A stretch of DNA of 23,628 nucleotides from JAQVUB01 sp033809415 (GTDB lineage: Bacteria; Verrucomicrobiota; Lentisphaeria; Oligosphaerales; Oligosphaeraceae): the NCBI GenBank assembly GCA_033809415.1, contig JAPXLT010000039.1, forward strand, positions 1-23,628, read 5' to 3'. The position numbers and the translations under genes are program-made. Below the pieces are notes generated by a model. The model saw only the letters and a program-made list of their open reading frames with translations. It did no database searches and was not told the origin of the DNA. Shown here one piece after another: positions 1 to 7,435 of this stretch (positions are counted from its first letter, which is position 1; each line of letters begins with the position of its first letter).

Positions 1-66
1 GTCCGTGTAGAGTCCGTGTAAAGTCCGTGTAAAGTCCGTGTAAAGTCCGTGTAAAGTCCGTGTGGG
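1..66. repeat. 11-bp tandem repeat, six units
   Basis: Six head-to-tail copies of an 11-base unit, consensus GTCCGTGTAAA. The first unit ends in AGA, the next four are identical, and the last ends in GGG where it runs into the adjoining interspersed repeat. The array starts at the first base of the window, so its true length is unknown. There is no spacer between units, which rules out CRISPR. Identical neighbouring units suggest recent slippage or unequal exchange, so copy number may vary between strains. Confidence 0.95.
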
Positions 67-118
67 TTGTGGGCGTTAGCCCACGCCAAGCCTTTTCGTG
101 TGGTTCGTGGTTAAAAAA
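62..118 (+). repeat. Interspersed hairpin repeat, module A copy 1
   Basis: This 57-base element begins with a perfect 6+4+6 hairpin (GTGGGC-GTTA-GCCCAC, 69-84) and ends in TTTTCGTGTGGTTCGTGG followed by TTAAAAAA. The same tail is at 10191-10216 on the opposite strand, and a decayed version is at 12874-12916. It lies 3' of the SUMF1-like gene. The hairpin could act in transcript termination or protection, but no U-tract follows it in the direction of that gene. Confidence 0.8.
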
Positions 119-134
119 GGAGCTGTTTGCGCAG

Positions 135-914
135 TTACTTGGATTCCGGCGCATTTTTTACGCAGCGGAAGCCGTAGGTATCATATCCCTGACAGATATC
201 TGCGGTAGCAGGATCGTCAAACATCCGTATGGAACTGGAAATGTTTTTTCCGCGGTCTTTCCAGGAGCCGCCGCGCAGCACCCTTTTGCTGCCCTGGCTT
301 GGCCCGCGAGGGTCTTTGTTTGGGGAGTTTTCGTAATACTGCGGATCATAATAGTCTCCACACCATTCGGCAACATTGCCGTACATGTCAAAAAGTCCGA
401 AAGCATTGGGCTTCTTTGCACCAACGCGATGAGTGGTCTCTTTTGAATTATTACGAAACCAGGCAACTTCATCCAATTTCCGCTGCCCACCGGCATTGGA
501 GAACTCTCCGGTTGAACCGGCCCGGCAAGCGTATTCCCACTCTGCTTCGGTTGGCAGACGGTAACCGTTCGCCGTGAAGTCACAGTCTCCAGTTTTAAGA
601 TCGTAACAGGGCTTCAGTCCCTCTTTTTCGGAGCGTAGATTGCAGTATTTTAGGCATTCGTTCCAACGCAGGCGTTCCACTGGCAAATTATCGCCTTTGA
701 AGCGTGATGGGTTTTCCCCTGTCAGCAAGCGATATTCGCTCTGGGTCACCTCGAATTTATCCATCATGAAAGCTGAAATCTCTACTTGATGCGGCTTTGC
801 ATCCGGGGCATTGCCGCCCATCATAAAAGTACCTGCCGGAATCAGTACCATTTCCGCCGCTCCCAAGGACAGGCCGGTTAGAGCTGCAAGCAGCCATGTT
901 TTTAAGGTCTTCAT
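135..914 (-). CDS. Secreted SUMF1/FGE-fold protein without catalytic cysteines
   Basis: A 259-residue protein of the formylglycine-generating enzyme / SUMF1 fold. Visible family signatures are MVLIPAGTFMMGG near the mature N-terminus, RLPTEAEWEYACRAG, GLFDMYGNVAEWC, RVLRGGSW and a terminal YGFRC. Residues 1-20 (MKTLKTWLLAALTGLSLGAA) are a signal peptide, so it acts outside the cytoplasm. Between GGSW and the GFRC end, true FGEs carry the copper-binding cysteine pair that oxidises sulfatase cysteine. Here that stretch reads KDRGKNISSSIRMF with no cysteine, so sulfatase activation is unlikely; a binding or structural role, or another oxidation, is possible. AGAGG precedes the ATG. It starts only 9 bases after the upstream 554-residue gene and is probably co-transcribed with it. 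Confidence 0.88.
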   Translation of the reverse strand: MKTLKTWLLAALTGLSLGAAEMVLIPAGTFMMGGNAPDAKPHQVEISAFMMDKFEVTQSEYRLLTGENPSRFKGDNLPVERLRWNECLKYCNLRSEKEGLKPCYDLKTGDCDFTANGYRLPTEAEWEYACRAGSTGEFSNAGGQRKLDEVAWFRNNSKETTHRVGAKKPNAFGLFDMYGNVAEWCGDYYDPQYYENSPNKDPRGPSQGSKRVLRGGSWKDRGKNISSSIRMFDDPATADICQGYDTYGFRCVKNAPESK

Positions 915-923
915 CTTTGCCTC

Positions 924-2588
924 TTATTTCCCTTCGTGATCGTAGTAATCCTGCATCAAAGCTGTGCTGGAGCAATAAATCTCCGCATACATCTTCCTGG
1001 CTGTTTCGCTTGCTGTATAAATATAACCAAGCAATGCCTGTTGGCGGATCAGTTTGGTCATGTGTCGCGCATGAGCGGCAAACGTGTCCTGTGCACCGCC
1101 AATGCTGCGAGTGTCCTTGCCGAACTGCTTGCTCCTATCCTCAAGTTCCTCGTCATCAAGCGCAGGATTATCTACTGCCGCGAGCAATGCCTTTTGATAT
1201 TCCAGAGCCTGAGTCGGAGTTTTCATGCGCGGACAGGCTTCCTGGTAGCGTGATTCCATCTCGGCAAAATATGTTCCAAATTTCTGCATTTCGGCAGCTG
1301 AGACGTTATCCTGTCGCGCCATATTTTCACATTGGGCTGCCATTTTAGCCGCCCATGCCCGATAGTTTTCTATACGAGCCCGAACGGATTCCACAAAAAG
1401 TTGGGTTTGCTGAAGAGCACTGACCAACTCCTGGCGATGGGAACGTCCCTCGCTCCGATAGAAGATCTTTTCAATTACGTTCGAGGTCAGATGGCAGGTG
1501 GCCGGTCCGATGCCAACAGAGCTGTTACGGACATTGGTCATGTTTTCCCTGGCTGCCGCAGTCAGAAAATTCACCGGCAGTCCAGGGACCGTTTCCTTAA
1601 AGCCTCCCAGGTCGTAAGCGTAAAGGTAGATCGGGCGATCCGTCTGATAACTGAGCTTGTCATTCGGGTGGACTGGATAGCGCATCATCAGCTTTCCTTC
1701 AGGAGTAAGAATTGCCGGATAACCAAAGCTGCCATCGAACCCCGAGCACCACATGGAATAAGTCTCTTTGTCCAAGATACTCATACGAGGAGGTCGGTTC
1801 ATCAGCGTTTTGAATTTGGGGTGCTCGATAGCAATATTCCAGATGTAGTGCCGCGGCGTTCCGATTGGGACTGCAAGTGTGGCAAGAGGGTAGGCTGCCC
1901 GATAACGAGCCTTGAACGGCGGCACCCACTCGACCTCCGTGCGGGTTTTGTTATTCAATGGCGTGGTTAACTGATGCCAAACGCCCTCGCCGGTATGGAA
2001 AGCAAAGGTGTACTCCTCGAGCAGCGGGGGACGGAACTCCCAAGTTTTCAGGTCGCCTGAAATTCGTATATCCCCGGTTCCCTTGAAGGGGATGCAGCTC
2101 AAAGTGCTCTTTTCGCCGGTTTGCAACGCCATGATAAACGGTAGGAAGGCGGGGATGAGTCCGCCGCTTCTGCCCGGTTCCAGAATCGTATCCTCCCCGA
2201 AGCCGTCCGGCAGCACAACAAGCGCAGTAGCTGTTTCCAGCGTAAATCCGGCGTTCCACGGCAGGGACATCCGCACTGCGGGTTTGCTGGCATCCAATAC
2301 AAAAGTCAAGCTGCAGTCCTCTTCCCGCAGAACCAGCGCAGAGTGTTTGCCGACGACCACTGCCTGGGTCGCAGTAAAAGCGGTGCCGCCTTCCTTGCGA
2401 GTAGAGAAGGGGCGGAAGACGACTGTCTGGGAAATCTCTCCTGCTGTCTGAAAAGACAAGGCACCGTCCTGCCATTCCAGCGATGCCGCGCTATTGCCGA
2501 TGCTGATAACATCTGCATGGGTTATAAATACGGTGAAAATTGCCAGGAGAACACCCAGCTTTTTCAATATCTGAACCATGTTTACCAT
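924..2588 (-). CDS. Secreted protein of unknown function (554 aa)
   Basis: I do not recognise the family. Residues 1-25 (a lysine pair, then GVLLAIFTVFITHA) form a signal peptide with likely cleavage after THA. Roughly the first 250 residues look beta-rich, with alternating strands and turns, and could be a carbohydrate-binding or galactose-mutarotase-like sandwich. From about residue 380 the sequence is helical and charged (many Q, E, R, A), suggesting a helical bundle or coiled-coil tail. No catalytic motif is evident. The start at 2588 is preceded by GGGAG at about 10 bases; a second in-frame ATG at 2579 is a weaker choice. It lies 103 bases after the pseudopilin gene and 9 bases before the SUMF1-like gene, so the two secreted proteins are probably made together. 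Confidence 0.75.
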   Translation of the reverse strand: MVNMVQILKKLGVLLAIFTVFITHADVISIGNSAASLEWQDGALSFQTAGEISQTVVFRPFSTRKEGGTAFTATQAVVVGKHSALVLREEDCSLTFVLDASKPAVRMSLPWNAGFTLETATALVVLPDGFGEDTILEPGRSGGLIPAFLPFIMALQTGEKSTLSCIPFKGTGDIRISGDLKTWEFRPPLLEEYTFAFHTGEGVWHQLTTPLNNKTRTEVEWVPPFKARYRAAYPLATLAVPIGTPRHYIWNIAIEHPKFKTLMNRPPRMSILDKETYSMWCSGFDGSFGYPAILTPEGKLMMRYPVHPNDKLSYQTDRPIYLYAYDLGGFKETVPGLPVNFLTAAARENMTNVRNSSVGIGPATCHLTSNVIEKIFYRSEGRSHRQELVSALQQTQLFVESVRARIENYRAWAAKMAAQCENMARQDNVSAAEMQKFGTYFAEMESRYQEACPRMKTPTQALEYQKALLAAVDNPALDDEELEDRSKQFGKDTRSIGGAQDTFAAHARHMTKLIRQQALLGYIYTASETARKMYAEIYCSSTALMQDYYDHEGK

Positions 2589-2691
2589 GTGAGTTGTCTC
2601 CCGCTGTCAATGAGTAATATCAAACCGCAGTTCAATATACTCCGTAATTTTTTCCGCAGAGGATTTTTCCTGTGGTCTGATGGTTCAGTGA

Positions 2692-3399
2692 TCAGAATTT
2701 TCCCCAGAGGCAGTTCTTGTCATTGGCTGTCTGGTTGGTAAACACGCTGTTCTCATAGGCATTAAACCGATTGGGAACCTTGACCCCACTGACATGCCCG
2801 TCGCACCAGCTGATGTTCACCGTATTGCCGGAATGTCGCGGGGAAAGCAAGCCTTGCCCGTTGTCATAGTATGCAGTTTGAACTGTATAATAACCGAGTT
2901 CACCAGTAGAAGTTTTATAAAAGGAATCCCCAAACAGTACGGTCGAACCCGGCCACTTGATGTTGTCATTTCTGCCCAGTCTTTTTTTGCCATCTCCACC
3001 AACCCAGTAACGATTGTAGCCGTAGTCGATATGGTCCCAGGCAGAATTGAACTTGCCAGGGAGATATCTCTGCAGGGTGCTACGGAAAGAATGCGTCGAT
3101 GTATTGCTGGGGCAGAGAAACAGATTTCCTCTGGCCAGGTACTTGCATTCAACCGCCAGATTGGCAGGCCACTTGAGATAATTGGTGGCATCTACTTTGT
3201 AGTAGGCATAGGGGAAAAATCCATCAAAATCATCCGAATAGAAGGCGAAAGTCATACTGAGGGTTTTGCTGGTGTTTATGCAAGATGCAGAACGGGCCTT
3301 TTCCCGGGCCTTGCTCAATGCCGGCAAGAGCATCGAGGCCAGAATCGCAATGATGGCGATGACGACGAGCAGTTCAATGAGGGTAAACAGTCTCTTCAT
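2692..3399 (-). CDS. Pseudopilin-like protein, prepilin N-terminus and H-Xn-DG C-terminus
   Basis: A 235-residue type IV pilin / type II secretion pseudopilin. MKRLFTLIELLVVIAIIAIL is a class III signal: a short basic leader, prepilin peptidase cleavage before the F of FTLIE, glutamate at mature position 5, and a hydrophobic helix running into LLPALSKAREKARSASC. The C-terminal RHSGNTVNISWCDGHV matches the processing-associated H-X9-DG motif, here with ten residues between H and DG. Such proteins occur in dozens of copies in Lentisphaerae and Planctomycetes, often beside sugar genes. The start at 3399 was chosen over an upstream ATG at 3447 because AAGGAGAG lies 8 bases before it and the leader then has normal length. 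The upstream ATG would overlap the end of the GRE gene. It follows the GRE by 44 bases. Confidence 0.93.
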   Translation of the reverse strand: MKRLFTLIELLVVIAIIAILASMLLPALSKAREKARSASCINTSKTLSMTFAFYSDDFDGFFPYAYYKVDATNYLKWPANLAVECKYLARGNLFLCPSNTSTHSFRSTLQRYLPGKFNSAWDHIDYGYNRYWVGGDGKKRLGRNDNIKWPGSTVLFGDSFYKTSTGELGYYTVQTAYYDNGQGLLSPRHSGNTVNISWCDGHVSGVKVPNRFNAYENSVFTNQTANDKNCLWGKF

Positions 3400-3443
3400 T
3401 TTTCTTCTCTCCTTGATTCTGTTTGATGTACTACAATGCTTCC

Positions 3444-5606
3444 TCAAACGGCTTCTTGGATCAGCCGATTGACTACCAATTGTCGGAACTCCTTCGATAG
3501 CGAGGTAAAGTACGCTGAGAATCCGGTGACTCGCACGACCAGGTCCGGATACAGTTCCGGCTGTTCGTGAGCGGCTAAAATCTTTTCGGCATCAACGATA
3601 TTGATGTTGATCAGTGTGCCTCCCATCTGAAAATGAGTATTTATCAGTGCCATAAGCAGGTCCACGCATTCGGGAGCATTGGCGACACCTAGGTCCAACT
3701 CCAGTTGCCATGGCGCTGTATTGCCGAAGCCCGGTTGCACCGAGGCAATGGCCGTGGACATCGCAGTCAGTGCACCATCCTTGCGGAAACCCGGGTTGGG
3801 GTTGGCGCCATGCGAGATCGGTTCCTGGGCTCGGCGCCCATTTGGCGTCGCTCCGACTGTTTTGCCGAAACGCAGCGTGTCAGCCCATGAAAACCATCCC
3901 GGGATGATCTTTCTTCCGCCTGGAGTTATGCGGTTGCCAAGGGTCTCCTGCAACAGTTTGGTCAGCCTCAGTGCCCAGCGGTCTCCAAGGGAATCTCCGG
4001 CGCCATAGCGTTCAGAATTCAGAAGAAGGCGACGAATTCTTTCTCCGTCCGGCACATCAAAGTTGTTTTCGAGTGCTGCCGCGGTCTGTTTCCAGGTCAA
4101 GCGTTTTTCCTGTTCGATGCGTTGTTCGATTGCCGCAAAAGAGTCAGCGACAGTGGCCAGGCCAGCACCATCAATAGCCATGTTGTAGTACTGCGCACCG
4201 CCGTTTGAGACATCCAGGCCTTTTTCCAGCGGGCCGTGCGAGAGCAGGTTCAACATCAGTTCCGGTTCATTGAGATGCTGGTGCTCCAGATGGAAGTCTA
4301 TGCCTGCACAGGTTACCTCGGCCGCCCGGCAGAAATGACGTGTGAAGGCTTCCCACAGTTTTTCAAGAGTTGGATCAGAGGATGTGGTGACTTCCTGCCA
4401 AGCGACCTCGAAAACCTTGGCAAGGTTGATTTTGACTACGTCATTCAGCGTATATTCCAGTCCAGGCAGGCTCATCCAGTTGCATCCGGTAGCAATGCGC
4501 TTCCGAGCCAATTCTGCCGAGTAGCCATTTCGCATGAAGCCTTTAACCAGCGCCATATCACCGGAAAATCGTGGATACCCCTGTTTGTTCTTCAGCAAGA
4601 CTTCCACCCCACGACGAAACAATCCCCGATCCATGCCATCGAAGACCCGGATCGTCAGATTGCAGCTGCTGTTCAGCTTTTCCGCAGCATCCAAAATGAT
4701 GTACGAAAGATGGGATGTCTGGTCATGGCCATCCTCCGGAGGACCCCCTAGCTGGTAATAATGCGGATCATTAAGCAACAGGCAGAAAATATAGAACTCA
4801 GCGTCGGCATCCGTAATGATTCCGTCCAACCTGTCCCTTTCGTAATAGGGGCGGAGCAATTCGTCCAGCTGCCCCCCGGCGCCATCTCGGTTATAGGTAC
4901 GGCTAGCCATGTTGAAGTGGGCAATCCACTGGCAGGCTTCGCGCAATGTTTCAGGAGGCGAAGCAATGAGTTTGTAGTTGATCGCAGCCATGCTCTCGAG
5001 ATTGTTTCGGAGCACCGGATCGGTTTCACTCCGGCTCTTTTTATCTGCCGCTTCGGCCAAATGGCGGACCCAGCACTGCACTCCCTCGATGGCATCGATT
5101 TCAGCGTCAAACAATTCCCTGGCTTCAGGATTTTCAGCAAACTGCTCTCGGGCGGCATGGGCCTTTTCAAGCAGCCCGCCCCATCCCAATTGCAAGCCAA
5201 TCTCATAATCCGGAGCAAAGTGCGCATCCTTGCCGATACCGCAAGTAATGTCATATTTTATCTGTTCCGGTTTGAGGTGCGAGTAATCAAAGGGGAAATT
5301 TGCCAATTCCAGTTTATATCCTAATCGCATGCGGGAGAGCATGAACATCCAACGTCCCGCCAGCGCGTCGTCCGGGTCGATATATGCCGGATGATGCTCC
5401 ATGAGCCATCGGAAATTCTTTCCCCAGGCATAGGCTCCGAAAAACGATCCGTTTTCATCACGGCAGGGAAGCTCGACCTTGAAATCCGCAGGGGGAAGCA
5501 CACAACCATAATCATCTTCGTTGCGTATGCCGAGCTGACGAAGCTTTGCAGCAGTCTGTTCCGCTTTCCGCCTTCGGAGATTTGCCATGCGTTCAGGATA
5601 ATTCAT
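3444..5606 (-). CDS. Glycyl radical enzyme, pyruvate formate-lyase-like, unknown substrate
   Basis: A 720-residue member of the pyruvate formate-lyase / diol dehydratase superfamily, cytoplasmic and oxygen-sensitive. The radical loop near the C-terminus is RVTGFSAYF, with the radical glycine at 695, preceded by the family block PELYPDLVV. The thiyl-radical cysteine is C375 in ATGCNWMSLPG. GLATVADSFAAIEQRI (about 482-497) and GATPNGRRAQEP (585-596) are further superfamily blocks. In eliminase and decarboxylase GREs the cysteine sits in GCxE, whose glutamate is the general base; here it is GCNW, so the chemistry should differ. PFL and the X-succinate synthases also lack this glutamate. The start lies 3 bases after the epimerase stop with AAGGA upstream, so the two are translationally linked. 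The activase is encoded 6 kb away at 11727. I would not name it PFL. Confidence 0.93.
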   Translation of the reverse strand: MNYPERMANLRRRKAEQTAAKLRQLGIRNEDDYGCVLPPADFKVELPCRDENGSFFGAYAWGKNFRWLMEHHPAYIDPDDALAGRWMFMLSRMRLGYKLELANFPFDYSHLKPEQIKYDITCGIGKDAHFAPDYEIGLQLGWGGLLEKAHAAREQFAENPEARELFDAEIDAIEGVQCWVRHLAEAADKKSRSETDPVLRNNLESMAAINYKLIASPPETLREACQWIAHFNMASRTYNRDGAGGQLDELLRPYYERDRLDGIITDADAEFYIFCLLLNDPHYYQLGGPPEDGHDQTSHLSYIILDAAEKLNSSCNLTIRVFDGMDRGLFRRGVEVLLKNKQGYPRFSGDMALVKGFMRNGYSAELARKRIATGCNWMSLPGLEYTLNDVVKINLAKVFEVAWQEVTTSSDPTLEKLWEAFTRHFCRAAEVTCAGIDFHLEHQHLNEPELMLNLLSHGPLEKGLDVSNGGAQYYNMAIDGAGLATVADSFAAIEQRIEQEKRLTWKQTAAALENNFDVPDGERIRRLLLNSERYGAGDSLGDRWALRLTKLLQETLGNRITPGGRKIIPGWFSWADTLRFGKTVGATPNGRRAQEPISHGANPNPGFRKDGALTAMSTAIASVQPGFGNTAPWQLELDLGVANAPECVDLLMALINTHFQMGGTLININIVDAEKILAAHEQPELYPDLVVRVTGFSAYFTSLSKEFRQLVVNRLIQEAV

Positions 5607-5609
5607 GGA

Positions 5610-6800
5610 TCAGAGTTCCTTCTTCATTTTTTCCATTAGCTGTATGCTGTTCAGGCACATGCGCGGCATGTGGAATGCACCGGCCCAGCGATTGCCCTTG
5701 ATCCGGGAGGACAGCGTGTTGTCGCGACGCAGATATTTGTACCATTCACCGTGCTCGTGGTCGGAGAAGTATTTGTAGGAGTATTCGTGGATTTTCTCAT
5801 ACCAATCCCAATACTTCTTGTCGCCGGTGAGATGGAAAGCCAACAGGGTTGCATAGGTCGCCTCATTCTGCGGCCACCAGAGTTTGAGTTCATGTTCATA
5901 CTGATCCGCAGGATGGCCATCGACGTTGACAAAATAAAGGATGCCGCCATGTTCCTTGTCCCAACCCCATTCCAGGGACCAGTCAAGAATCTGCAGGGCC
6001 TTAGCAAGCATGTCTTTGTCCTTGCGGTAATCCGCTTCCGTCATGGTAAACCAAGCGGATTCTATCGAATGCCCGGGATTAATGGTGCGGCCTTCCGGCG
6101 TCTCCAGGAAGCTCCCATCGAAGTTGATGGCTTCCAGCAACGCCTTCTTTTCTTGGTTCATGAAATTGTTCAGGACTTCGCCCAGGCAATGATCCAACGT
6201 ATCGTCATATAATGATGTATCTCCGCCCAGTGCTCGCATCATTTGCGAGGTGCAAGCGATGATCATCGGAATGTTATGAGCACGGATACGGCGTGTATTG
6301 TAAAACTTCGGTGGCAGTAATTCCGGATGATGGTAAAACATGATGATCCGAGAGTACAGGGACTTGGCCTTGCGGCTCCATTTCTCATCACCCGTCGCCA
6401 GATACAGCTGGATATAAGCCATCACCGTATAGTGCTCTGTAATGACATAACGGCGCTTGCGTATGGGAAGCCCCTCGCGTGTGACTTCATAATAAGTGCG
6501 CCCATCATTCGGGTCAAAGCAATGACGCTCGATGAAATCAATGCCCTGCAAAGCCAACTGCAACCAGCGGGGACGTGCTTCCATCTCACGGAACAAACGA
6601 GCATACAACCATACAAATCGCCCCAGCTGCCGAACATTCTTGTCCGTTAGCAGAACCTGCCCGTTTTCATCGAGGTAGTTGAAAAATCCGCCAAACTCCT
6701 CATCAACACCGTGAGTCTCCCAGAACGGCACAACGTAATTCAATAACTCATTACGATCCCGACGGATATAATGATCTAAAGCTGCTTTCGAGAATTTCAA
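5610..6800 (-). CDS. AGE-family sugar epimerase/isomerase, TTG start
   Basis: A 396-residue N-acylglucosamine 2-epimerase (renin-binding-protein) superfamily protein with an (alpha/alpha)6 barrel, cytoplasmic. Family signatures are FGGFFNYLDENG, a TEHYTVMAY segment, NPGHSIESAWF (a conserved catalytic histidine), KLWWPQNEA, and GAFHMPRMCL near the end (second catalytic histidine). Relatives interconvert GlcNAc/ManNAc, epimerise cellobiose, or isomerise mannose or sulfoquinovose; FHMPR is closest to the GlcNAc-epimerase type, but the substrate is not settled. An ATG at 6842 has no ribosome site. A perfect GGAGG at 6811-6807 lies 6 bases before TTG at 6800, and the protein then begins LKFSKAALD, the usual family N-terminus. 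First gene of the epimerase-GRE operon, close behind the operator-like palindrome at 6834-6853. Confidence 0.9.
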   Translation of the reverse strand: MKFSKAALDHYIRRDRNELLNYVVPFWETHGVDEEFGGFFNYLDENGQVLLTDKNVRQLGRFVWLYARLFREMEARPRWLQLALQGIDFIERHCFDPNDGRTYYEVTREGLPIRKRRYVITEHYTVMAYIQLYLATGDEKWSRKAKSLYSRIIMFYHHPELLPPKFYNTRRIRAHNIPMIIACTSQMMRALGGDTSLYDDTLDHCLGEVLNNFMNQEKKALLEAINFDGSFLETPEGRTINPGHSIESAWFTMTEADYRKDKDMLAKALQILDWSLEWGWDKEHGGILYFVNVDGHPADQYEHELKLWWPQNEATYATLLAFHLTGDKKYWDWYEKIHEYSYKYFSDHEHGEWYKYLRRDNTLSSRIKGNRWAGAFHMPRMCLNSIQLMEKMKKEL

Positions 6801-6833
6801 TTCAAACCTCCATTTCTTTTGCTTTTGGGATAT

Positions 6834-6853
6834 ATAAATCATCTGTGATTTAT
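6834..6853 (-). promoter_or_regulatory. Operator-like palindrome, shared element site 1
   Basis: ATAAATCA-TCTG-TGATTTAT is a perfect 8+4+8 inverted repeat, 34 bases before the epimerase TTG codon. Read on the minus strand it is AAATCA-N4-TGATTTATAT. This matches the elements at 7270-7288 and 11637-11655 (AAATCA-N4-TGATATAATT), where the right half merges into an extended -10. A TG-A-TTTATA -10 may overlap it here, giving a leader of only about 25 bases before the start codon. Confidence 0.6.
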
Positions 6854-6936
6854 TGTTACGATAATATGGTTTTTATAGAAAGCAAACGATTTTTTTAAAA
6901 AACATAAAAAAGAATGTAGAATGGTCATGGTCTGTA

Positions 6937-7061
6937 GTGCGGGTCAGACGTGGTGGACAGGGTGGACAGGGTGGACAGGGTGGACAGGATGGACAGGGCA
7001 AGAACATCCCCCTTTCCCCTGCGGGCATCGCAACCGGGACGGTCGCGCCACTTTTTAAACC
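6937..7061 (+). repeat. Mosaic intergenic repeat, module B copy 1, with 9-bp tandem units
   Basis: It opens with GTGCGGGTCAGACG, continues with five copies of the 9-base unit GGTGGACAG (6952-6996, the last reading GATGGACAG), then CAAGAACATCC, a variable stretch, and AACCGGGACGGTCGCGCC followed by ACTTTTTAAACC. The same parts in the same order occur at 12683-12798 with three 9-base units. It occupies the divergent spacer between the epimerase and iron-sulfur operons. A short open frame across it encodes only Gly-Gly-Gln repeats and is not a gene. Confidence 0.85.
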
Positions 7062-7065
7062 GGCA

Positions 7066-7144
7066 CCCTGCCCGTTCCCAACGCACTTCGCACCACGCAC
7101 TACGCATCCCATTCCCCTGAATCCTGTACTACTGACGTATTACT
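7066..7144 (+). repeat. Mosaic intergenic repeat, module C copy 1
   Basis: It begins CCCTGCCCGTTCCCAACG and ends CCTGTACTACTGACGTATTA. Both ends recur at 15990-16037 (CCCTGCACCCGTTCCCAACG, then CCTGTACTACAGACCCATTA), with the intervening 30-odd bases absent there. The intervening bases (7087-7098) carry the reverse complement of GTGCGTGGTGCG, which also occurs at the head of module B copy 2 (12675-12686). I see nothing in the following stretch, 7145-7260. Confidence 0.65.
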
Positions 7145-7269
7145 AGAATGTATCGCGCCTCTTTGAAACGCCCGGCAGTTCGCCATGCGGAAAACTGGCC
7201 CCATCAACGGCAAGAAGTTTTTTCCCAATTTTGCCTTGCTGTTAACGTTCCGACGTATATATTAGATTA

Positions 7270-7288
7270 AAATCAATCTTGATATAAT
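7270..7288 (+). promoter_or_regulatory. Extended -10 promoter with shared operator element, site 2
   Basis: AAATCA-N4-TGATATAAT. The last nine bases are a perfect extended -10 (TG-A-TATAAT, -10 at 7283-7288). No good -35 is seen at the right distance, as expected for an extended -10 promoter. Predicted transcription start is about 7295, giving a leader of about 140 bases to the first iron-sulfur gene. A repressor on the AAATCA/TGAT arms would cover the -10. Confidence 0.65.
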
Positions 7289-7435
7289 TGGTGTTTTGTG
7301 TTTTAGCCTTCATTATGGTATCCTGGCGAAAGTTCATTGTTTGGAGAGTGTGCCGTCTTTTTCTGGGCGTTCCTATACATTAACTTTAAGTCAAGGAATG
7401 ATTTTTGCGGACCCATGTTTAATAAGGAGCAAAGT

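Noticed and set aside
1..66. Possible CRISPR array
   Set aside because: The units are 11 bases with no spacers between them.
69..84. Possible integron attC site, from GTTAGCC inside a hairpin
   Set aside because: It does not fit the GTTRRRY core, has no matching distal core at the expected spacing, and recurs as part of an interspersed repeat; no integrase or cassette array is present.
2654..2676. Hairpin between the pseudopilin and the 554-residue gene
   Set aside because: The stem has a mismatch and a bulge, and on the transcribed strand it is followed by A rather than U, so it is not a terminator for these genes.
3400..3447. Longer N-terminus for the pseudopilin starting at 3447
   Set aside because: It would add MRKHCSTSNRIKERRK before the prepilin leader, overlap the GRE stop and bypass the AAGGAGAG ribosome site.
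6937..7146. Small open frame encoding Gly-Gly-Gln repeats
   Set aside because: It is simply the translation of the 9-bp tandem array and repeat module B; there is no ribosome site and the array length differs in the other copy.
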